From Arthrobacter sp. N199823 (lineage in GTDB: Bacteria > Actinomycetota > Actinomycetes > Actinomycetales > Micrococcaceae), in NCBI RefSeq assembly GCF_002929705.1, contig NZ_PJIN01000001.1, positions 62,001-126,000 on the forward strand: a DNA stretch of 64,000 nucleotides. Direction: 5' to 3'. Shown here piece after piece: positions 56,693-64,000 of the stretch; the first letter of the stretch is position 1; every line of letters begins with the position of its first letter. The notes below the pieces were generated by a model. The model did not search any database, was not told the DNA's origin, and saw only the letters and a list, made by a program, of their open reading frames with translations. The position numbers and the translations under genes are program-made.

Positions 56693-58231
56693 ATGACAAC
56701 GCAGATACCCACCACGCACTCACCTGAGGGAACTGTGGCGGACCATCCCATGTGGATTGGCGGAGATCCCGTCATCTCGTTGGGGGAGCAATGGCACGAA
56801 GTTCACAATCCCGCACGCCGGGAATCAGTGATTGCACGCGTACCTGCGGGCACCGTCGCGGACGTGGACCGGGCAGTCGAAGCCGCCCGCAAGGCCTTCC
56901 CGGCGTGGCGGGCACTGCATTTCACCGGCAGAGCCCAGGCCATGCTTGCCATTGCCGACGAGCTTGAATCCCGGATCGAGGAGTTCGCCCGGCTCACGGC
57001 CTTGGACACTGGCAACGCGTTGCGCACTCAGGCCCGGCCCGAAGCCACCAATCTCGTGGCCATGTTCCGCTATTTCGCAGGAGTTGCCGGGGAGGTCAAG
57101 GGCACCACCTTGCCCGCAGGTGAGAACCAATTGCAGTACACCCGGCTGGAACCGCTGGGCGTGGTCGCTGCCATCCTGCCCTGGAACTCTCCGCTCATGA
57201 TTGCCGCGTTCAAGGTCCCCGCCGCGCTCGCCGCCGGCAACACCGTCATCCTCAAGGCCGCTGAGGACGCCCCGCTGACCATCCTGCTCCTGGCCGAGGT
57301 CTGCAACAAGCACCTGCCGGCTGGTGTGCTCAATGCCCTGACCGGCAGCGGTTCGGTCATCGGCGAGGCGCTGGCCCTGCATCCGGGCGTGGATAAGGTC
57401 TCCTTCACCGGATCCACCGAGGTGGGCCGGCGTGTGGGTGGTCAGGCAGGGGCCCGGCTGGCTCACCAGTCGCTGGAGTTGGGCGGCAAGAACCCTTCCA
57501 TCGTGTTCCCGGATGCGCTGGCCTCCCACTCGCCCTCCCTGTCTGCCGCAGACGACGACGAACTGTACTCCGGCCTGCTGCTCGCCTCGCGCTTCACTCG
57601 TCAGGGTCAAAGCTGCACAGCCGGATCCAGACTGTATGTCCACGAGGATATTTTTGACGAACTGGTGGGCACTCTCAGTTCCCGGCTGAATGCGCTGGTG
57701 GTGGGCGACCCCATGGATGAGGCCACCGACATGGGTGCCGTCATTAATGCCAAGCAGCACGGCGCCATCAGCAACTTCCTCGAAGAGGGACGCAGCACTC
57801 CCGGCATGAAGGCCGTGATTGGCGGACACGAACCCGAGGAGGGGCCACTGACCGAGGGGTACTACCATGTGCCCACCTTGTTCACAGGGGCCCGCAATGA
57901 TTTCAGGATTGCCCGCGAGGAGATCTTCGGCCCGGTTCTGGTGGCCATTCCGTGGCGAACCGTGGATGAGGTCGTCGGAATGGCGAACGATAGCAACTAT
58001 GGACTGGCCGCCTATGTCTGGAGCCACAACCTGGACGACGCGCTCAATACCGCGCACCGGCTGGAAGCAGGCTGGGTGCAAGTTAACCAAGGTGGCGGAC
58101 AGGTGCCGGGACAGTCGTACGGCGGCTACAAACAAAGCGGCATTGGCCGGGAGGTATCTCTGGAAGGGATGTTGGCCGGCTTCACCCAAACCAAGCAGAT
58201 CAACGTGAAGCTGCGGGGCGCAGGTGCCTGA
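56693..58231 (+). CDS. Aldehyde dehydrogenase family protein
   Basis: 512 residues. LELGGKNPSIVF supplies the general-base Glu (near 266) and QGQSCTAGSR the nucleophile Cys (near 305). Cofactor contacts are in PWNSPLM and FTGSTEVG. It oxidises an aldehyde to an acid with NAD(P). It overlaps the CaiB-type gene by eight bases, so the acid may be passed to a CoA transferase. Confidence 0.93.
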   Translation: MTTQIPTTHSPEGTVADHPMWIGGDPVISLGEQWHEVHNPARRESVIARVPAGTVADVDRAVEAARKAFPAWRALHFTGRAQAMLAIADELESRIEEFARLTALDTGNALRTQARPEATNLVAMFRYFAGVAGEVKGTTLPAGENQLQYTRLEPLGVVAAILPWNSPLMIAAFKVPAALAAGNTVILKAAEDAPLTILLLAEVCNKHLPAGVLNALTGSGSVIGEALALHPGVDKVSFTGSTEVGRRVGGQAGARLAHQSLELGGKNPSIVFPDALASHSPSLSAADDDELYSGLLLASRFTRQGQSCTAGSRLYVHEDIFDELVGTLSSRLNALVVGDPMDEATDMGAVINAKQHGAISNFLEEGRSTPGMKAVIGGHEPEEGPLTEGYYHVPTLFTGARNDFRIAREEIFGPVLVAIPWRTVDEVVGMANDSNYGLAAYVWSHNLDDALNTAHRLEAGWVQVNQGGGQVPGQSYGGYKQSGIGREVSLEGMLAGFTQTKQINVKLRGAGA

Positions 58232-59513
58232 GGCCCAGACAGCCGGGCCGCACTCTGAGCTGCCGCACACTCAGCACCAGCCAGAGCTGCCGCTGTTCGG
58301 AATCAAGGTCATGGATCTCTCCCGCGCGCTCGCAGGCCCGTATGCGGCGTCGTTGCTCTCAGACATGGGTGCCACCATCGTCAAGGTGGAGAGTATCAAG
58401 GGTGGGGACTCGGCCCGCAGCTGGGCACCCTTCGACGGCGATCACTCCTTGTACTTTGACTCCGCCAATCGCGGCAAAAGCTCCATTGCCGTGGACTTTT
58501 ACACACCGGCAGGCAAGAAAATCCTGTGGGATCTGGCCGTTGCCAGCGACGTCCTCATCGAGAATTTCCGGCCCGGCGTGCTGGCGTCAACGGGGCTCGA
58601 GCCGGAACTGCTCCGGGCTGCGAACCCCCGGCTGATCATTGCGTCGGTCACCGGGTTTGGACCTACCGGGCCGCTGAGCCAAACGGCCGGTTTGGACCAG
58701 GTGGCGCAGGGCATGAGCGGGCTTATGTCCGTCACCGGCTTGGACGAGGAGCACATGTACCGGGTGGGCGTGCCCATCGTGGACCTGGTCACCGGCATCT
58801 ACACGGCCTTCGGTATTGCCTCAGCCTTGGCGGGGCGCAAGGAGGGTGGGGCTGGGAGTGCTGTCTCGGCGTCGTTGTTGGAAACAGGGCTCTCGCTGTC
58901 CGCCTTCCAGGGCCAGCAGTACTTGAGTACGGGGGAGGTGCCGGTGCCGCGCGGTAACAACCATCCGGTGCTCTCGCCGTACGGGGTCTTCAAGAGCGCC
59001 GACATTCCGCTGATTATTGCCGTGGGAAGTGAGAAGCAATGGGTGCAGCTGTGCGCGCTGCTGTGTGCGCCGGAGCTGGCCGAGCACCCTGATTACCTCA
59101 CGAGCCGACTACGCACCGTGCATCGAGCGGAACTGAAGGAGCTGATCGACGGGCTGCTGGCACGCCAGACCGCGGCGCAGTGGCTGGCCGATCTCAGGGC
59201 TGAGGGCATCCCTGCCGGCCCCATTTACAACTACGCGCAGGCTTTTGCTGACCCCCAAGTGCAGCATCTTCAAATGGTGCAGACGGTACGCCGCAGCGAC
59301 GGCACGGCCCTGCCGCTGCTGCGCGGCCCGGTTTCGATCAATGGCCACGCACCCGTTGTGGCGAAGGCGCCGCCCGCGTTGGGGCAGGACACGCTGGCCG
59401 TGTTGGAGGGGCTGGGACTATCGGCCGAGCAAATTGCCGGCCTGCTGGACGCTGGTGTGGTGCACGACGGCGCACCCTCCTCCCAGACCACCGCGCAGGT
59501 GCGCGGTGGCTGA
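58224..59513 (+). CDS. CaiB/BaiF family (class III) CoA transferase
   Basis: Start is GTG 58224, overlapping the ALDH stop. 429 residues. The N-terminal KVMDLSRALAGPYAASLLSDMGAT and ENFRPGVL blocks are typical, and the catalytic Asp is in VPIVDLVTG (near 185). It moves CoA from one acyl-CoA to a carboxylate. The gene overlaps the following crotonase-like gene, so the three form a unit for an organic acid made from an aldehyde; the actual substrate is open. Confidence 0.92.
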   Translation: MPEAQTAGPHSELPHTQHQPELPLFGIKVMDLSRALAGPYAASLLSDMGATIVKVESIKGGDSARSWAPFDGDHSLYFDSANRGKSSIAVDFYTPAGKKILWDLAVASDVLIENFRPGVLASTGLEPELLRAANPRLIIASVTGFGPTGPLSQTAGLDQVAQGMSGLMSVTGLDEEHMYRVGVPIVDLVTGIYTAFGIASALAGRKEGGAGSAVSASLLETGLSLSAFQGQQYLSTGEVPVPRGNNHPVLSPYGVFKSADIPLIIAVGSEKQWVQLCALLCAPELAEHPDYLTSRLRTVHRAELKELIDGLLARQTAAQWLADLRAEGIPAGPIYNYAQAFADPQVQHLQMVQTVRRSDGTALPLLRGPVSINGHAPVVAKAPPALGQDTLAVLEGLGLSAEQIAGLLDAGVVHDGAPSSQTTAQVRGG

Positions 59514-60318
59514 GCGGGGGACGGGGACGCTTCGGGTTGAGCGCCAGGGTCACGTGGCGTGGCTGGTGGTGGACAACCCCTCCATGCGTAACGCCGTCAC
59601 GGCACACATGTGGCAACAGTTTCCGCCGCTACTGACTGAACTGGAGGCCGACGATTCCGTCAAAGTAGTGGTGGTGCGCGGGGCTGGCGAGCACTTTTCT
59701 GCCGGGGCAGACATCGCCTCCGTGCAGCAAATCCTGCACAATCCCGCTACGGGCCACAGAGACGGAGGAGATGTCAGCGCCGCTGAGAACGCGCTGGCGC
59801 ACTTCCGCAAACCCACCATTGCCGCCATTGACGGATATTGCGTGGGCGGCGGCTGGCAGATCGCCGGTGCGTGCGATATCCGGCTCGCCTCCAGCCGTGC
59901 CCGGTATGGGATCACTCCGGGCAAGATCGGCATTGTGTATCCGCTCTCCGGCATCAAGCGATTAGTGGAATTGGCCGGCCCCGCCGCGGCGAAGTACTTG
60001 TTGCTCAGCGGTGATCTGGTGGATGCCCATGAGGCGCTGCGGCTGGGGCTGGCTACCAAGGTACTAGACGTTGAAGCTCTGTGGGATGACGTGCATTCCT
60101 TTGCGCTCCATCTGGCAGCGCGCTCGCAGTTCTCGGCGCAAGGACACAAGGCGCTAGTCAACGCCCTGAGTTCAGGGGTCAGTGCCATGGAGGTAGAGCG
60201 GCTCAGCGGCTATTGGCAGGGACAAATGGCCATCAGCGACGACCCTGCCATCGGAGTAGCCGCATTCCTGAGCAAAGAAACCCCGGCGTTCACCTGGCTG
60301 CGCCCGGACGAGGGCTGA
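59506..60318 (+). CDS. Crotonase (enoyl-CoA hydratase/isomerase) superfamily protein
   Basis: Start is GTG 59506, overlapping the previous stop by eight bases. 270 residues. The oxyanion-hole residues are in HFSAGADI and CVGGGWQIAGACDI. At the positions of the two catalytic Glu of enoyl-CoA hydratase the sequence reads WQIA and ITPGKIG, so both appear replaced. It may do another crotonase reaction, or none. Confidence 0.88.
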   Translation: MAERGTGTLRVERQGHVAWLVVDNPSMRNAVTAHMWQQFPPLLTELEADDSVKVVVVRGAGEHFSAGADIASVQQILHNPATGHRDGGDVSAAENALAHFRKPTIAAIDGYCVGGGWQIAGACDIRLASSRARYGITPGKIGIVYPLSGIKRLVELAGPAAAKYLLLSGDLVDAHEALRLGLATKVLDVEALWDDVHSFALHLAARSQFSAQGHKALVNALSSGVSAMEVERLSGYWQGQMAISDDPAIGVAAFLSKETPAFTWLRPDEG

Positions 60319-60344
60319 GCCTCACACCGAAAGTGGGCTAAAAC

Positions 60345-60397
60345 ATGCTCTAATGCAAACTTTGCACTTGTGCAAAGTTTGCATTAGAGCATAAAAT
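60345..60397 (+). promoter_or_regulatory. 22-base perfect palindrome and promoter of the TetR-efflux unit
   Basis: Arms at 60345-60366 and 60371-60392 are exactly complementary with a CTTG centre (they contain ATGCTCTAATGC). A -35 TTGTGC (60368-60373) and -10 TAAAAT (60392-60397) with an 18-base spacer overlap it. The start of transcription would fall on the ATG at 60404, implying a leaderless message. It is almost certainly the autoregulatory site of the TetR protein. Confidence 0.8.
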
Positions 60398-60403
60398 GTA
60401 GTC

Positions 60404-61036
60404 ATGCAAAAAACACCCACCGTGCCGCTCCGTGAGCGAAACCGCCTAGAAACGTGGGCACTGATTCACGACAAGGCCTCGGGGCTTGCCCTTGACGAAG
60501 GCCTGGCAAAAACCACTGTGGAGGCCATCGCCGACGCTGCCGGCATCTCCAAGCGGACGTTCTTCAACTACTTCGCCACGAAGGAAGACGCCATCATGGG
60601 CACCCAGCCCCCCACGCTCTCGGATGAGGCCGTGGCAGCGTTTCATGCAGACAGCGACGGTGATCTCTTTGGCCGCACGGTCCGGCTGATGGTTGCAGTG
60701 ATTCGCTCAATGTTCCCGGAAGCATCGCAACAGGCTCGCCGCAAGGCACTCAAGACCAAATACCCGGAGCTGGCCCGCACTGTCTTTCTGCACGTCGCCG
60801 CCTCGGAGCTCCTGGTCGAATCAATCCTGGTGGACCGTTATGACGACGCCGATCCTGAATTTGCCCGTGCCGGCGTACCTAGCGGCCGTGACGGAGCGAA
60901 GGCCCTTCTGATGCTTGCCGGAACAGCTATGCGCTTCGCATTTAGCCGTGACCCAAGCGCCGTCTCCGCAGGCGAAAGCAAAGCCGTGGATGAGTCCATT
61001 GAAATTTTCCGAGAGGCAATCAAAGCAACCTTATGA
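60404..61036 (+). CDS. TetR family repressor of the DHA2 exporter
   Basis: 210 residues. The helix-turn-helix is TTVEAIADAAGISKRTFFNYFATKEDAI (residues 39-66). The C-terminal ligand domain has no recognisable signature. No ribosome site precedes the ATG, in line with a leaderless transcript. It overlaps the MFS gene by four bases, so repressor and exporter are made together. Confidence 0.93.
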   Translation: MQKTPTVPLRERNRLETWALIHDKASGLALDEGLAKTTVEAIADAAGISKRTFFNYFATKEDAIMGTQPPTLSDEAVAAFHADSDGDLFGRTVRLMVAVIRSMFPEASQQARRKALKTKYPELARTVFLHVAASELLVESILVDRYDDADPEFARAGVPSGRDGAKALLMLAGTAMRFAFSRDPSAVSAGESKAVDESIEIFREAIKATL

Positions 61037-62685
61037 GCAACCAAACCATTGTTGAAACTCCGGTCGACGCCGGAGAAAAACGAAAAATCGTCCTTCTCTT
61101 CGCAGGCCTCATGGTCACCATGCTGCTCGCCTCCCTGAACCAGACAGTCCTCTCGACAGCACTGCCCACCATGGTGGGTGAGCTCAACGGCGTGGAGCAT
61201 ATGGCGTGGGCCATCACCGCATTTATTCTGGCGTCCACCATCATGATGCCGGTCTACGGCAAACTGGGCGACCTGTTGGGCCGCAAGCCCATGCTGCTGT
61301 TCGCCATCTCCATCTTCACCGTCGGCTCGGTCATCGGTGCGCTGGCTCCGGACATGGGCACCCTTATTGTGGCCCGTGTGGTCCAGGGCCTCGGTGGTGG
61401 TGGTCTGATGATTCTCTCGCAGGCGACCATTGCCGATGTTGTTCCCGCTCGTGAGCGCGGCAAGTACATGGGTATCATGGGCGGCGTGTTCGCGTTCTCC
61501 TCGGTTGCTGGTCCGCTGATTGGTGGCGGCTTGACTGAAGGACCGGGCTGGCGCTGGGCGTTCTGGATGAATGTGCCGTTGGCAGTTCTGGCCATTTTCG
61601 CCACGATCTTCCTGCTGCACGTGCCCAAGGTTGTGCACGCCACGCGCCCCAAGATCGACTACCTGGGCATGATGCTCATCGCCATCGCAACTACAGCAAT
61701 TGTGCTGGTTGGCACCTGGGGCGGTTCACAGTATGCGTGGAGCTCCCCGGAGATCCTGGGTCTCGCTGCCGCCGCCATCATCACGGGCGTGTTGTTCGTG
61801 TTAGTGGAACGCCGTGCCAGCGAACCGGTCATGCCCATGATGCTGTTCAAGAGCCGTAACTTCAACCTGACCACAATTGCCGGTCTGCTCACCGGGATCG
61901 CCATGTTCGGCGTCCTTGGCTACATGCCAACCTACATTCAAATGGCCACAGGCTTCTCGGCAGCCCAAGCGGGCCTGCTCATGATTCCTATGATGGGCTG
62001 CATGCTCGTCGTCTCGGTTATTGTGGGCCGTCGCGTCTCAACCACGGGCCGCTATAAAGTTGCCCCGATCGCAGGCTCGGTTATTCTTGCCGTGTCATTG
62101 GCGCTCATGGCCACACTCCACGCCGATTCACCCGTCTACCTCATCTGCGTGTACATGGGCATCATGGGCATCGGATTGGGTGCCAGCATGCAAATCATGA
62201 CTCTGGTGGCGCAAAACTCCTTCCCGTTGAAGTTTGTTGGTACGGCAACTGCCGGGCAGAACTACTTCCGCCAGGTCGGTGCCACGCTTGGTTCCGCCGT
62301 TGTGGGCGCCATGTTCGCCACCCGCCTGCACGACCTCGTTGCCGAAAAGATCCCCGGGGGCACGGGCGGCGGCGGTGCAGCGTCCTTCACGCCGCACATT
62401 GTCAACACACTGCCGGATCCCCTGAAGAAGCTCGTGATCGAGTCTTACAACGAGGCCCTGGTGCCGCTGTTCCTCTGGATGGTGCCCCTTGCCGTCATTG
62501 CCGCGATCATCCTCTTCTTCATCAAGGAAGTGCCGCTGGCCACCAAGCTCGAAGGCGAATCCCAAGTGGACATCTCCACCCCCGAGATGGCCGAGTTTGA
62601 AGCTGACGTTATTGAAGCTGATCTGTTGCACGACGCCGGTCACGACCGTGACGTGGCACCGTCCCGGTCCAGCTCGGCCCAGTAA
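61033..62685 (+). CDS. DHA2 family (EmrB/QacA-type) MFS drug exporter
   Basis: 550 residues with 14 membrane helices. The first helix LASLNQTVLSTALPTMVGEL and the GKLGDLLGRKP loop are the DHA2 marks, and motif C-like sequence is near SVAGPLIGGGL. It expels drugs or toxic compounds using the proton gradient. It is controlled by the overlapping TetR gene. A strong terminator follows. Confidence 0.93.
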   Translation: MSNQTIVETPVDAGEKRKIVLLFAGLMVTMLLASLNQTVLSTALPTMVGELNGVEHMAWAITAFILASTIMMPVYGKLGDLLGRKPMLLFAISIFTVGSVIGALAPDMGTLIVARVVQGLGGGGLMILSQATIADVVPARERGKYMGIMGGVFAFSSVAGPLIGGGLTEGPGWRWAFWMNVPLAVLAIFATIFLLHVPKVVHATRPKIDYLGMMLIAIATTAIVLVGTWGGSQYAWSSPEILGLAAAAIITGVLFVLVERRASEPVMPMMLFKSRNFNLTTIAGLLTGIAMFGVLGYMPTYIQMATGFSAAQAGLLMIPMMGCMLVVSVIVGRRVSTTGRYKVAPIAGSVILAVSLALMATLHADSPVYLICVYMGIMGIGLGASMQIMTLVAQNSFPLKFVGTATAGQNYFRQVGATLGSAVVGAMFATRLHDLVAEKIPGGTGGGGAASFTPHIVNTLPDPLKKLVIESYNEALVPLFLWMVPLAVIAAIILFFIKEVPLATKLEGESQVDISTPEMAEFEADVIEADLLHDAGHDRDVAPSRSSSAQ

Positions 62686-62740
62686 GTGACGGCCCAAGAA
62701 GGGCCCAGTAAGAATTGGGCCCGGTAACAATGGGCCAGTG

Positions 62741-62779
62741 AACAGTCAGCCAGCGCATGCGATGCGCTGGCTGACTGTT
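62741..62779 (+). terminator. Intrinsic terminator after the exporter
   Basis: Perfect 18-base arms begin AACAGTCAGCCAGC with a three-base loop. The rest of 62686-63053 shows repeated GGGCCCAGT-type fragments and the promoter side of the FemAB gene, with no other gene. Confidence 0.85.
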
Positions 62780-63053
62780 GCGGTTACCGGATGGTATCCC
62801 CTTCGGCAACGGCCACAGTCATTTAATCGATCGCCATTGGCCGAGACGATTTCCAAGCACATTTCCCACGCTTCTAGAAGTCACGTCCATTGTCTAAGCT
62901 CCCTGCCATGTGGCCGCTCTCGCAGCGACCCGTTCATCTCGATACTCGGTGCGGTTCTTTAGCGTTGTTGGTGCGCGGGCTGCGTGTGGGCTCTGAGAAT
63001 CATCCCCGGTAGACTGGACGCAGCCAGTACATGCCGACGTAATTGAGGGTCTC

Positions 63054-64000
63054 TTGCCAGAATTTACTGCCCGATTTGCCACCGCCGCCGAGATCGCCGA
63101 CTGGGACGCGCATGTCACCGCCAATCCCAATGGTGGCAACTTGTTGCAGTCTCAAGCATTTGCGGCCGTGAAGAAGAACTACGGTTGGGACACCCAATTC
63201 GTGGTCTTTGAAGGCGCCGGCTACGCCAGTTACAACCTGGTTTTGGAGAAATCCTTCCCCATGTTGGGCAAGCTGTGGTACCTCATAAAGGGCCCCGATA
63301 CAGCTGATGCTGCTCATGTCCCTGCCATGCTGGCAGCGCTACGGTCCTTCGTGAAGCGGGCCAAGTTGAACGTCTTTGCCGCGAAAATTGAGCCTGACAT
63401 TGTGGCCTCGGATGAGGCCCGCGCACTGTTCAGTGGAGCCGGTCTGGTCAAGGTTGACGACTTGCAGCCCAATGATCACACCGCAATCTTGGATATCACA
63501 CCCGAATCCAATGAACTGCTCCGCAAGCTTCACTCCCGCGGCCGCAACGCGGTCCGCCGCGCCATCCGCGAAGGCGTGGAAGTGCGGCGTGCCGAACCCA
63601 CCGAGGAAACCATGCGGACCCTCTACGGGCTCATGGAGGGCACCTTCGAGGCCAAGAATGCTGGCAAGGCACGTGAGTTTGCCTACTTCCAGCAGTTCTG
63701 GACGGAGTTCTGCAACCGAGGTCAAGGCCATTTCTTCTTCGTCTATGAAAACGATGTTCCCTCGGTGGGTGCCTTCGTCATCAACTACGGCTCCAAAGCC
63801 ACCTACAAGGATGGCGGATCGCTACAGAAGCGTTCTCAGTACGGCGACTCGCACCTGATCCAATGGGAAGCCATCTTGGATATGAAAAAACTCGGAGCGG
63901 TCGAGTACGATTTCTGCGGCACGCCGCCCTCGGACCGGCTCAAAGATCCCACTCATCCGCATCACGGCCTTGGACTGTTCAAAACGAGCTTCACCAAGAC
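63054..64000 (+). CDS. FemAB-type peptidoglycan interpeptide bridge enzyme, cut by the window end
   Basis: The frame starts at TTG 63054 (GAGGG four bases upstream) and runs to the end of the window, about 315 codons. The GNAT-fold pair of FemABX is seen in NGGNLLQSQAFAAVKKNYGWD (read in parts) near residue 30, RNAVRRAIREGVEV near 165 and GGSLQKRSQYGDSHLIQWEAI near 260. FemABX enzymes add amino acids from aminoacyl-tRNA to lipid II or form related peptide bonds. The C-terminus is not in the window. Confidence 0.88.
   Translation, partial: MPEFTARFATAAEIADWDAHVTANPNGGNLLQSQAFAAVKKNYGWDTQFVVFEGAGYASYNLVLEKSFPMLGKLWYLIKGPDTADAAHVPAMLAALRSFVKRAKLNVFAAKIEPDIVASDEARALFSGAGLVKVDDLQPNDHTAILDITPESNELLRKLHSRGRNAVRRAIREGVEVRRAEPTEETMRTLYGLMEGTFEAKNAGKAREFAYFQQFWTEFCNRGQGHFFFVYENDVPSVGAFVINYGSKATYKDGGSLQKRSQYGDSHLIQWEAILDMKKLGAVEYDFCGTPPSDRLKDPTHPHHGLGLFKTSFTK

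Overview
The window looks like chromosomal DNA of a high-GC actinobacterium of the Arthrobacter group (Micrococcaceae). The basis is codon use, GTG/TTG and apparently leaderless starts, an actinobacterial biotin operon, and a levan-processing gene set best known from Arthrobacter. No rRNA, tRNA, CRISPR array or prophage was seen. The species cannot be named from the sequence.

Layout. 1-2300: the 3' part of a GH27 glycosidase, a decayed quinone reductase/MarR pair, and a second broken copy of the GH27 3' end. 2497-11444: a fructan (probably levan) locus with twin LacI-type operators, an unusual GH32, a CUT1 ABC importer without its own ATPase, a LacI regulator, a cytoplasmic GH32, and a Tat-exported levan-fructotransferase-like GH32 interrupted by one in-frame stop. 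11510-17767: a VOC protein, a response regulator divergent from two tandem paralogous histidine kinases, and an Hpt-like protein without its phospho-histidine. 17992-20533: a processive GT2, a 54-residue membrane protein and a secreted GH16-like protein. 20785-24681: an operon for DUF5058, a second membrane protein, an M20 amidohydrolase and a double Lrp-type regulator. 24682-25571: no intact gene, with an IS3-type relic. 25572-28685: a DJ-1/PfpI protein, an unknown protein and an MFS carrier. 28711-30990: a TPP riboswitch ahead of an SDR and an LLM flavin monooxygenase. 31125-37481: BioQ-like TetR divergent from bioB-bioA-bioF-P450-bioD. 37640-41330: DUF1206, PAP2, DAG-kinase-like and App1-like proteins. 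41488-47630: VOC, GNAT, alditol oxidase, DUF1801, and MarR/MMPL. 47673-52067: a beta-glucoside PTS operon with a BglG-type RAT/terminator. 52176-56423: palindromic repeats, a HAD phosphatase, an HTH/SRPBCC pair and a CAP-domain secreted protein. 56693-62685: ALDH-CaiB-crotonase, then TetR-DHA2 efflux under a 22-bp perfect palindrome. 63054-64000: a FemAB-type enzyme cut by the window end.

How the genes may work together. The fructan locus reads as an export-cleave-import-hydrolyse route: the secreted enzyme would turn levan into difructose anhydride or oligosaccharides, the ABC importer takes them up, and two cytoplasmic GH32 enzymes finish the job under LacI control. The riboswitch operon implies a thiamine-linked role for two oxidoreductases that are not standard thiamine genes; I consider it the best candidate for an undescribed system. 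The biotin operon carries a P450 that lacks the usual ExxR motif and could supply the pimeloyl precursor. The DUF5058/M20/Lrp operon looks like an uptake-and-hydrolysis system for an N-acyl amino acid or similar conjugate of unknown identity.
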